From the NCBI GenBank assembly GCA_047975025.1, contig JBKECY010000009.1, forward strand, positions 1 through 5,196: DNA of 5,196 nucleotides. Reading direction: 5' to 3'. This stretch comes from JBKECY01 sp047975025 (GTDB lineage: Bacteria; Bacillota; Clostridia; Lachnospirales; Lachnospiraceae). Below the pieces are notes generated by a model that saw only the letters and a list, made by a program, of their open reading frames with translations, did no database searches and was not told the origin of the DNA. The first letter of the stretch is position 1; each line of letters opens with the position of its first letter. Shown here piece by piece: positions 1-5,196 of this stretch. A program made the position numbers and the translations under genes.

Positions 1-118
1 CCGCCCTTGAACAATCCACCAAGAAATGTTACGATGTCGTCAAGCTGATAAGGATTTACCCTACCGGATACCGGTCATTACTAACATTGCGACTGGTACA
101 AAAATCGGGGGCAGGTCA
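1..118 (-). repeat. Left copy of a 118-bp inverted repeat, probable insertion-sequence end
   Basis: This stretch is the exact reverse complement of 5078-5195, with 118 of 118 bases matching when compared by eye. Read on the minus strand it begins TGACCTGCCCCCGATTTTTG at position 118. Identity stops sharply there: the next interior base differs from the right copy. A sharp inner edge beginning 5'-TG and carrying a C-rich block is typical of insertion-sequence termini, for example in the IS3 family, but no transposase is visible, so the family is not assigned. The outer edge is the window edge, so the true repeat is probably longer. The + strand frame beginning at base 3 has no stop and runs into the next gene. 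That may be chance, since 50 open codons are not rare. Confidence 0.75.
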
Positions 119-140
119 CCAATTTCAAATATATTATATT

Positions 141-147
141 AAAGGAG
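141..147 (+). promoter_or_regulatory. Ribosome binding site that decides the start of the Nfn fusion gene
   Basis: AAAGGAG ends five bases before the ATG at 153. It supports 153 as the start over the in-frame TTG at 87, which has no such site and lies inside the repeat. Only 34 bases (119-152) separate the repeat from the ATG. They are AT-rich (TATATTATATT at 130-140), but no -35/-10 pair with proper spacing is visible there. Confidence 0.85.
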
Positions 148-152
148 AAAAA

Positions 153-2477
153 ATGTTTGCAATTAGAAAGGCAAGACAACTTTCGGAAAATGTGTATCTG
201 ATGGATATTGAAGCTCCGAGAGTGGCAGGAAGCTGTTTGCCGGGGCAGTTTATCATCATCAAATTGGATGAAAAAGGAGAGCGTATCCCATTGACTATTT
301 GTGACTATGACAGAGAAGCCGGTACAGTCACAATTGTGTTCCAGACGATTGGCGCAGGAACAACAAAGCTTGCCACATTACAGCCGGGAGATACGGTACG
401 TGATTTTGTCGGACCGCTGGGGCATGCTTCAGAATTTTGTGAAGAAGATTTGGAAACTCTCAAACAGAAGAAATTCCTCTTCGTAGCCGGCGGTGTGGGA
501 GCCGCACCTGTTTATCCGCAGGTCAAATGGCTGCATGAACATGGAATCAGCGCGGATGTCATCGTGGGAGCCCGCAGTAAGGATCTTGTGATTCTGGAAG
601 AAGAGATGAGTCAGGTCGCAGGAAATCTCTATATTACGACGGATGATGGTACATATGGCCGTCATGGGGTGGTAACCAAAGTTATCGAAGAACTTGTCGT
701 AGAGAAAGGTGTCAAATATGATCAGGTCGTGGCAATCGGTCCTATGATCATGATGAAATTCGCCTGTCTTACAACTAAGAAGCTGGGACTGCCAACCATC
801 GTAAGTATGAATCCCATTATGGTAGACGGAACCGGGATGTGCGGTGCCTGTCGACTTACAGTCGGAGACACTGTTAAGTTCGCCTGTGTAGATGGTCCGG
901 AATTTGACGGACACCTTATTAATTTTGATGAAGCTATGAAACGTCAGGCCATGTACAAGACCAGAGAAGGCAGAGATTTGCTGCGGACACTCGAAGCAGG
1001 AACCCATCCGGATGACTGCCCGAATGACGCTGCCGATGAGTCGTTGGTAGTGGCTGTGGATGTATGTAATTTAGATGATGTAGAAGTTGAAAAAGTTAAT
1101 CCGATGAAGAAAATTCCGGTGCGTGAACAGGAGCCTAAGGTTCGTGCGGCTAACTTTGAAGAAGTATGTTACGGTTATAATGAACTGGAAGCCGGACAGG
1201 AAGCAACTCGCTGCTTAAACTGCAAGAATGCAAAATGTATCGCAGGATGTCCGGTAGCCATTAATATTCCTGGATTTATCATGAAAGTGAAGGAAGGCGA
1301 TATTCGTGAAGCCTATCGTATACTTTCACAGGATACGGCGCTTCCGGCAGTATGCGGCCGGGTATGCCCGCAGGAAACACAGTGTGAAGGCAAATGTATT
1401 CGCGGTATTAAGGGAGATCCTGTATCAATTGGAAAGCTGGAGCGTTTTGTAGCTGATTGGGCACGTGAAAATGGTATCCAGCCGGCACCTCCTGCGTCTT
1501 TGAACGGTCATAAAGTAGCGGTAATAGGGTCAGGTCCAGCAGGATTGACCTGTGCCGGAGAGCTGGCTAAAATGGGGTACGATGTGACAATTTTCGAAGC
1601 ACTGCATGAGCCGGGTGGCGTACTTGTATATGGAATTCCTGAATTCCGTCTGCCCAAGGACGGGGTCGTAACTCCTGAAATCGAAAATGTCAAAGCGCTG
1701 GGTGTTAAAATCGAGACCAATACGATTGTTGGTAAGACAGTCACAATTGATGCCCTCATGGAAAAAGAAGGATATGAGGCGGTATTTATCGGCTCAGGTG
1801 CCGGACTGCCAATGTTCCTGGGAATTCCGGGTGAACAGGCTAATGGTGTATTCTCCGCCAATGAATATCTGACGCGTTCCAATCTGATGAAGGCATTCCA
1901 GGAGGGGTACGATACTCCGATTTATCGCGGTAAGAAAGTCGCTGTGGTAGGAGGTGGAAACGTAGCTATGGATGCCGCCAGAACCGCGCTGCGCCTTGGT
2001 GCGGAGACACATATTGTCTACCGCAGAAGTGAAGCTGAGCTTCCGGCTCGTGTGGAAGAGGTGCATCATGCCAAAGAAGAGGGTGTACTGTTCGATTTGC
2101 TGACGAATCCGTTAGAAATCCTTGTAAATGAGGATGGTTCTGTCAGTGGCATGAAATGTGTCCGCATGGAATTGGGAGAGCCGGATGATTCTGGCAGAAG
2201 ACGTCCGATCGCTGTAGAAGGTTCGGAATTCGAGATTGAGCTTGATACTGTCATTGTAGCCCTGGGTACAACGCCTAACCCATTAATTTCTTCGACAACA
2301 CCCGGTCTGGATGTCAACCGCAGGAATTGTCTGATCGCTAATGAAGAAACAGGAGAGACCACGAAACAAGGCGTGTTTGCCGGTGGTGATGCTGTGATAG
2401 GTGCGGCTACTGTTATTCTTGCCATGGGGGCCGGTAAAGCGGCGGCTGTGGGAATCCATGAGTATCTGACGAAATAA
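153..2477 (+). CDS. nfnAB: Fused NfnA-NfnB type NADH-dependent ferredoxin:NADP+ oxidoreductase
   Basis: This 774-residue cytoplasmic iron-sulfur flavoprotein joins two proteins usually encoded separately. Residues 1 to about 275 are a ferredoxin-reductase-like unit of the PyrK/NfnA/SudA type. It has an FAD motif RIPLTICDYD (44-53), a nucleotide motif GGVGAAP (113-119) and a [2Fe-2S] site with Asp225, Cys230, Cys233 and Cys245. Asp in place of the first Cys is the NfnA pattern and differs from PyrK. An acidic linker (about 285-315) leads to a GltD/NfnB-like unit. That unit has two four-cysteine sets (354, 357, 362, 366 and 401, 405, 411, 415), an FAD Rossmann motif GSGPAG (459-464), a second dinucleotide motif GGGNVA (600-605), Arg624-Arg625 suited to the NADPH phosphate, and a late GGD (744-746). 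Known Nfn enzymes couple reduced ferredoxin and NADH to NADP+ reduction by electron bifurcation. Automated annotation often calls the fusion PyrK/GltA, but no large glutamate synthase subunit is nearby. Sulfide dehydrogenase (SudAB) remains an alternative. The start at 153 follows a good AAAGGAG. Confidence 0.88.
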   Translation: MFAIRKARQLSENVYLMDIEAPRVAGSCLPGQFIIIKLDEKGERIPLTICDYDREAGTVTIVFQTIGAGTTKLATLQPGDTVRDFVGPLGHASEFCEEDLETLKQKKFLFVAGGVGAAPVYPQVKWLHEHGISADVIVGARSKDLVILEEEMSQVAGNLYITTDDGTYGRHGVVTKVIEELVVEKGVKYDQVVAIGPMIMMKFACLTTKKLGLPTIVSMNPIMVDGTGMCGACRLTVGDTVKFACVDGPEFDGHLINFDEAMKRQAMYKTREGRDLLRTLEAGTHPDDCPNDAADESLVVAVDVCNLDDVEVEKVNPMKKIPVREQEPKVRAANFEEVCYGYNELEAGQEATRCLNCKNAKCIAGCPVAINIPGFIMKVKEGDIREAYRILSQDTALPAVCGRVCPQETQCEGKCIRGIKGDPVSIGKLERFVADWARENGIQPAPPASLNGHKVAVIGSGPAGLTCAGELAKMGYDVTIFEALHEPGGVLVYGIPEFRLPKDGVVTPEIENVKALGVKIETNTIVGKTVTIDALMEKEGYEAVFIGSGAGLPMFLGIPGEQANGVFSANEYLTRSNLMKAFQEGYDTPIYRGKKVAVVGGGNVAMDAARTALRLGAETHIVYRRSEAELPARVEEVHHAKEEGVLFDLLTNPLEILVNEDGSVSGMKCVRMELGEPDDSGRRRPIAVEGSEFEIELDTVIVALGTTPNPLISSTTPGLDVNRRNCLIANEETGETTKQGVFAGGDAVIGAATVILAMGAGKAAAVGIHEYLTK

Positions 2478-2478
2478 T

Positions 2479-2721
2479 ATGAATTATGTATATGTACTCC
2501 GCTGCAAGGATGACTCCCTCTATACGGGATGGACGAATCATCTGGCAAAGCGGCTGGAAGATCATAATGCAGGACGCGGAGCCAAATATACACGTGGCAG
2601 AGGTCCTGTGGAATTGCTTTATTTTGAGGGATTTGCCAGCAAAGAGCAGGCAATGAAACGGGAATATGCAATCAAACAGATGCCTAAATCCCAGAAAATG
2701 GCTCTTATTGAGATATTTTAA
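2479..2721 (+). CDS. Small GIY-YIG domain protein (YhbQ/YazA, UPF0213 type)
   Basis: This 80-residue protein is a single GIY-YIG fold with no extra DNA-binding domain, the usual size for the YhbQ/YazA group. Visible family features are the first motif as YVY (3-5) with L7, the second as YTG (15-17), Arg25 in the following helix, the HNAGRGAKYTRGR stretch (29-41), and the late Glu62 in KREYAIK (60-66). Tyr15, Arg25 and Glu62 match the catalytic positions of GIY-YIG nucleases, so the active site looks intact. The cellular role of these stand-alone proteins is poorly defined; nuclease activity on structured or damaged DNA is the family-based expectation. The ATG begins one base after the stop of the preceding gene and has no clear ribosome binding site, which suggests translational coupling. 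A terminator follows directly, so it is the last gene of this unit. Confidence 0.88.
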   Translation: MNYVYVLRCKDDSLYTGWTNHLAKRLEDHNAGRGAKYTRGRGPVELLYFEGFASKEQAMKREYAIKQMPKSQKMALIEIF

Positions 2722-2734
2722 ATAATAATAGAAG

Positions 2735-2777
2735 GTACAGTGTTTACTCCTAAGGGGGTGCAGCGCTGTACTTTTTT
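2735..2777 (+). terminator. Intrinsic terminator after the GIY-YIG gene
   Basis: GTACAGTGTT (2735-2744) pairs with AGCGCTGTAC (2762-2771), allowing two G-T wobbles. The inner part ACTCC (2746-2750) pairs with GGGGT (2755-2759) around a TAAG loop, leaving one bulged C at 2761. Six T residues follow at 2772-2777. A long stem ending in a T-run is a classic rho-independent terminator. It separates the first two genes from the alcohol dehydrogenase unit. Confidence 0.85.
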
Positions 2778-2818
2778 AAGTACAAAGCAGTAAGGGGATT
2801 CTCTATTTTCGGAAATTA

Positions 2819-2827
2819 TGTTATAAT
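2819..2827 (+). promoter_or_regulatory. Probable sigma-A extended -10 promoter for the alcohol dehydrogenase gene
   Basis: TG at 2819-2820, one base, then a perfect TATAAT at 2822-2827 form an extended -10 element. The hexamer 17 bases upstream (TTCTCT, 2799-2804) is a poor -35, which fits an extended -10 promoter. Transcription would start near 2834 and give a leader of about 55 bases. The site lies just after the terminator of the previous unit, where a promoter is expected. Confidence 0.7.
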
Positions 2828-2838
2828 ATTAACAAAGT

Positions 2839-2853
2839 GGAGGAAGTATGTAA
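2839..2853 (+). other. Start-stop minimal ORF (ATG-TAA) with its own ribosome binding site in the adh leader
   Basis: GGAGG (2839-2843) is followed four bases later by ATG (2848-2850) and at once by TAA (2851-2853). It lies inside the predicted transcript leader, about 36 bases before the real start codon. It could be a ribosome-loading or stalling site, or a chance arrangement; nothing else in the leader tells these apart. Confidence 0.35.
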
Positions 2854-2888
2854 CTGTTGTTGTTTTTTTAGAAAAGGAGAATTTAGTT

Positions 2889-3944
2889 ATGAAAGGTTAT
2901 GCTATGCTTCGCATCGGAGAAACTGGTTGGATCGAGAAGGAGCGTCCGTCTTGCGGACCTATGGACGCTATCATTCGCCCCCTGGCGCTTTCGCCATGTA
3001 CATCTGACACTCACACAGTATGGGCAGGAGCCCTTGGTGAAAGAGAGAACATGATTCTGGGACACGAAGGTTGTGGTGTTGTAGAAGAAGTGGGCTCTCT
3101 GGTCAAGGATTTTAAGCCCGGCGACAGAATTATGGTTGCAGCAATCACACCTGACTGGAATTCATTAGGAGCACAGGCAGGGTACCCAATGCACTCCGGC
3201 GGTATGCTGGGCGGCTGGAAGTTCTCCAACATCAAAGATGGTGTATTTGGTGAATACTTCCACGTAAATGATGCGGATGCCAATCTGGCACATCTGCCGG
3301 ACTCAATCAGCCCGGAAGAAGCCTGCATGCTCTCTGACATGGTACCGACAGGATTTCATGGTGCCGAATTGGCTGATATTCAGTTCGGTGATACGGTACT
3401 GGTTGTTGGAATCGGTCCTGTGGGGCTGATGGCCGTAGCCGGAGCCACACTTCGTGGTGCTTCCCGTATCCTGGCCGTAGGAACCAGACAGGTTTGTATG
3501 GACGCAGCCAAAGGCTATGGTGCCACTGATTTTATCAGCTACAAGAACGGCCCGATTGATGAGCAGGTCATGGCGCTTACAGGCGGCCAGGGTGTAGACA
3601 AGGCAATTATCGCCGGTGGTGATGTCGAGACTTTTGAGCCGGTTGTGAAATGCTTAAAAGCAGGTGGAAAAATCGGTAATGTGAACTATCTTGGAGAAGG
3701 AACCTATATCAATATTCCTCGTGTTGAGTGGGGCGTAGGTATGGGACACAAGCAGATCGTCGGCGGATTGATGCCGGGCGGCAGACTGCGTCTTGAGAAG
3801 CTTGCCAGCCTGATTGAATGCGGTAAGCTGGACGTAAAACCATTGCTGACACATAAGTTCAAAGGCTTTGAACATGTAGAAGATGCTTTGATGCTGATGA
3901 AAGATAAGCCCTCCGATCTGATCAAACCGGTGGTTGTTCTGTAA
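2889..3944 (+). CDS. adh: Zinc- and NADP(H)-dependent secondary alcohol dehydrogenase
   Basis: This cytoplasmic medium-chain dehydrogenase interconverts secondary alcohols (such as 2-propanol) or aldehyde-derived alcohols with the matching ketones or aldehydes. Its 351 residues equal the length I recall for the Clostridium beijerinckii enzyme, and it aligns with it from MKG at the start to the closing MKDKPSDLIK region. Catalytic zinc ligands sit at the expected numbers: Cys37, His59 (in GHE, 58-60) and Asp150. The Rossmann motif is GIGPVG (174-179). Gly198, Thr199, Arg200 and Tyr218 occupy the positions that give NADP(H) preference in that family; Thr199 replaces the Ser I recall there. The four-cysteine structural zinc lobe of horse-liver type enzymes is absent, as in the bacterial NADP group. 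The ATG follows AAAGGAG (2873-2879) at nine bases. The exact physiological substrate cannot be told from sequence. A GTPase of the metal-chaperone family follows 78 bases downstream. Confidence 0.93.
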   Translation: MKGYAMLRIGETGWIEKERPSCGPMDAIIRPLALSPCTSDTHTVWAGALGERENMILGHEGCGVVEEVGSLVKDFKPGDRIMVAAITPDWNSLGAQAGYPMHSGGMLGGWKFSNIKDGVFGEYFHVNDADANLAHLPDSISPEEACMLSDMVPTGFHGAELADIQFGDTVLVVGIGPVGLMAVAGATLRGASRILAVGTRQVCMDAAKGYGATDFISYKNGPIDEQVMALTGGQGVDKAIIAGGDVETFEPVVKCLKAGGKIGNVNYLGEGTYINIPRVEWGVGMGHKQIVGGLMPGGRLRLEKLASLIECGKLDVKPLLTHKFKGFEHVEDALMLMKDKPSDLIKPVVVL

Positions 3945-3970
3945 TTTAGCAGAAGTCAAAAGATTGCAGG

Positions 3971-3995
3971 GTGGGAGGTCATTGCGGCCTCCCAC
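3971..3995 (+). other. 10-bp hairpin without T-run between adh and the GTPase gene
   Basis: GTGGGAGGTC (3971-3980) pairs with GGCCTCCCAC (3986-3995), with one G-T wobble, around an ATTGC loop. No T-run follows, so it is not a typical intrinsic terminator. It ends 27 bases before the next ATG and 17 bases before that gene's AGGAG. It may stabilise the 3' end of the adh message or lower expression of the downstream gene. No convincing promoter is visible in this 78-base gap, which favours co-transcription. Confidence 0.6.
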
Positions 3996-4012
3996 TACGT
4001 ATATCCAGATGT

Positions 4013-4017
4013 AGGAG
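4013..4017 (+). promoter_or_regulatory. Ribosome binding site of the COG0523 GTPase gene
   Basis: AGGAG lies five bases before the ATG at 4023 and fixes that start; the Walker A motif begins only seven residues in, as usual for the family. Confidence 0.8.
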
Positions 4018-4022
4018 AAGGC

Positions 4023-4958
4023 ATGAAAATTGTAATTATTTCGGGCTTCCTTGGAGCAGGAAAAACCAGCTTTATCAAGGCTATGGCAGAGAAGACAAAG
4101 CGCCAGTTCGTTGTGGTTGAAAATGAATTTGGAGAGCTTGGCATCGATGGAAAATTGTTAAACGAAAATCCTGCATCAGATGATACACAGATGAAGGTGT
4201 GGGAGCTGACGGAAGGCTGTATCTGCTGTTCGCTGAACCAGGATTTCGCACAATCTGTGATGACAATTGCAAATACACTGAATCCGGATTTTCTCTTAGT
4301 GGAGCCGAGCGGGATTGCCTTGCCCGGCCAGATATTACAGCAATTAAGTAAAATTTCGTATGAGCGAATTCAGTTGGGAGCACCTATTACAATTGTGGAT
4401 GCATTGCATTATCAAGAAACCAGACGCTCCTATCCGGAATATTTTGACAATCAGATCTATGTGGCGGGAACCGTAGTACTTAGTAAATCAGAGCAGCTTT
4501 CTGAAGCGGAGTTCCGGCGGATTCATGATGATCTGGGGCTTAGCGCAGATGTCGAGTTCCCTGAGATTCATTACAGTCATTGGTCGCAGGAGATGTGGCT
4601 GTGCATGCTGCAAAAGGAGATGAAGCTGGAGCCGGGACAAGATCCTGCCCGTCCGCAGCGTTCGTTTCGTCAGGGCAGACTCAAGAAAGAAAAAACACCG
4701 GAAACGTATAGTCTGTCTTCCGTAAATCTGCATAATGTGGATGAAGTAGAAAGAAACCTGCTGTTACTTTTATCGGGAGCATTCGGAACAATTATCAGAT
4801 CGAAAGGGTATTGTAAAGTAGGACAGCACTGGTGTCGGTTCGATCTGGTTGCTCCTGATTATGCAATCACCGGATGTGAGCCAATGCAGGATGAACGCAT
4901 CGTATTCATTGGACATAATCTAAAAAAGGATGCGTTGGAACGTCTGTTTTGCAGATAA
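4023..4958 (+). CDS. COG0523 (CobW/P47K) family G3E GTPase, putative metallochaperone
   Basis: This 311-residue protein has the layout of a CobW-type GTPase. Walker A is GFLGAGKTS (8-16). Next come the switch-like ENEFGELGID (33-42), the metal-binding CxCC at Cys66-Cys68-Cys69 (in EGCICCS), Walker-B-like LLVEPSG (91-97) and an invariant-looking Asp126. A CobW C-terminal domain spans about 228-308 and includes SKGYCKVGQHWCRFDLV. Proteins of this family bind zinc, cobalt or other metals through CxCC and use GTP hydrolysis to deliver them. The base-recognition motif NKxD is replaced by SKSE (154-157), so guanine binding may be altered. The linker before the C-terminal domain is basic (about 208-226) and lacks the His-rich run found in many zinc members. 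It follows a zinc-dependent dehydrogenase and probably shares its transcript, so zinc delivery to that enzyme is a reasonable inference, not shown. Corrinoid-related roles are less likely because no cobalamin gene is nearby. Confidence 0.87.
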   Translation: MKIVIISGFLGAGKTSFIKAMAEKTKRQFVVVENEFGELGIDGKLLNENPASDDTQMKVWELTEGCICCSLNQDFAQSVMTIANTLNPDFLLVEPSGIALPGQILQQLSKISYERIQLGAPITIVDALHYQETRRSYPEYFDNQIYVAGTVVLSKSEQLSEAEFRRIHDDLGLSADVEFPEIHYSHWSQEMWLCMLQKEMKLEPGQDPARPQRSFRQGRLKKEKTPETYSLSSVNLHNVDEVERNLLLLLSGAFGTIIRSKGYCKVGQHWCRFDLVAPDYAITGCEPMQDERIVFIGHNLKKDALERLFCR

Positions 4959-4982
4959 ATTTGTTAATAATGATAAAAAATG

Positions 4983-5028
4983 AAAATCATTCTGTTTACT
5001 GTAATTTTGTAAACAGAATGATTTTTTT
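4983..5028 (+). terminator. Strong intrinsic terminator after the GTPase gene, possibly bidirectional
   Basis: A perfect 17-bp stem (4983-4999 with 5009-5025) encloses a 9-base loop, TGTAATTTT. The T-run 5022-5028 overlaps the end of the stem. The opposite strand also has a T-rich tract after the stem (A-run at 4975-4980), so it could stop transcription arriving from the right-hand repeat as well. Confidence 0.9.
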
Positions 5029-5077
5029 GTACTATTAGTGAGTATAAACAAATTTTTATAAAGTTCATATGTAATTA

Positions 5078-5196
5078 TGACCTGCCCCCGATTTTTGTAC
5101 CAGTCGCAATGTTAGTAATGACCGGTATCCGGTAGGGTAAATCCTTATCAGCTTGACGACATCGTAACATTTCTTGGTGGATTGTTCAAGGGCGGC
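5078..5196 (+). repeat. Right copy of the 118-bp inverted repeat, probable insertion-sequence end
   Basis: Bases 5078-5195 are the exact reverse complement of 1-118, and base 5196 extends the element by one. The inner edge is TGACCTGCCCCC at 5078; the base before it (A at 5077) does not match the corresponding base of the left copy. One + strand frame in this copy is open from a stop near 5121 to the window edge and encodes a short stretch including NPYQLDDIVTFLGG, with no recognisable start or family. The element itself is cut by the window edge. The 49 bases between the terminator and this repeat (5029-5077) are AT-rich and hold nothing I can identify. Confidence 0.75.

Noticed and set aside
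1..48. IS30-like transposase C-terminus in frame 1 of the left repeat (LNNPPR then a stop at 46-48)
   Set aside because: The resemblance is to a few residues only and the following residues do not match; too little to assign a family.
87..152. TTG at 87 as start of the Nfn fusion, giving 796 residues
   Set aside because: It lies inside the repeat, lacks a ribosome binding site, and the 22 extra residues do not resemble the family; ATG 153 has AAAGGAG at proper spacing and gives a typical FNR-like N-terminus.
429..1007. Antisense open frame of 192 codons, and other antisense or shifted frames (for example 2066-2671, 3011-3340, 3654-3995, 4081-4383)
   Set aside because: Each lies opposite or within a well-supported gene, and none shows a recognisable domain, so they are shadows of the coding strand.
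153..2477. True glutamate synthase small subunit (GltD)
   Set aside because: The C-terminal half is GltD-like, but it is fused to an NfnA-like domain with an Asp-Cys3 [2Fe-2S] site and no large subunit gene is adjacent; Nfn fits better.
2831..2870. Transcription attenuator ending in the T-run at 2863-2869
   Set aside because: Only a five-pair A-T stem (AACAA with TTGTT) with a long loop can be drawn before the T-run, too weak for a terminator.
4965..5000. Fur- or Zur-like operator in the AT-rich stretch containing TGATAA and AAAATCATT
   Set aside because: The symmetry is explained by the 17-bp terminator stem, the site is downstream of the gene, and matches to a 7-1-7 box are partial.
5035..5062. 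Possible promoter TTAGTG, 16 bases, TATAAA reading toward the right repeat
   Set aside because: The -35 is a poor match and the region is uniformly AT-rich, so chance matches are expected.
1..5196. The whole window as one transposon with 118-bp terminal inverted repeats
   Set aside because: There is no transposase or recombinase inside, and the sharp TG-starting edges face inward, which fits the ends of flanking elements better than the outer ends of a single element.

Overview
The window looks like chromosomal DNA from an anaerobic, low-to-mid GC Clostridia bacterium, most likely a Lachnospiraceae-type gut anaerobe. This is inferred from strong AGGAG ribosome binding sites, a fused NfnA-NfnB flavoprotein and a Clostridium beijerinckii/Thermoanaerobacter-type secondary alcohol dehydrogenase. 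No marker gene fixes the species.

Layout, all genes on the + strand: (1) 1-118 is the edge of a repeat. (2) 153-2477 encodes a 774-residue fusion of the two subunits of NADH-dependent ferredoxin:NADP+ oxidoreductase (often annotated as DHODH B NAD-binding subunit / NADPH-dependent glutamate synthase). (3) One base later, 2479-2721 encodes an 80-residue GIY-YIG protein, and a hairpin-plus-T-run terminator ends this unit. (4) An extended -10 promoter near 2819-2827 starts a second unit holding a zinc- and NADP(H)-dependent secondary alcohol dehydrogenase (2889-3944) and a COG0523/CobW-type GTPase (4023-4958). A 10-bp hairpin without a T-run lies between these two genes. (5) A perfect 17-bp stem terminator at 4983-5028 closes the unit. 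(6) 5078-5196 is the same repeat edge as 1-118, inverted.

The genes can be read as one redox story. The Nfn-type protein interconverts reduced ferredoxin plus NADH with NADPH. The alcohol dehydrogenase uses NADP(H) to interconvert ketones or aldehydes with alcohols. The GTPase belongs to a family that includes zinc metallochaperones, so it may supply metal to the zinc enzyme beside it. The individual links are inference from family knowledge and adjacency.

The least ordinary structural feature is the pair of identical 118-bp inverted repeats at the two window edges. Their sharp TGACCTGCCCCC boundaries face inward, one lying 34 bp before the first start codon and the other about 50 bp after the last terminator. 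They are most simply the same end of two oppositely oriented copies of an insertion sequence whose bodies lie outside the window. I saw no CRISPR array, tRNA, rRNA, phage gene or defence system, and I do not think a wholly new system is present.
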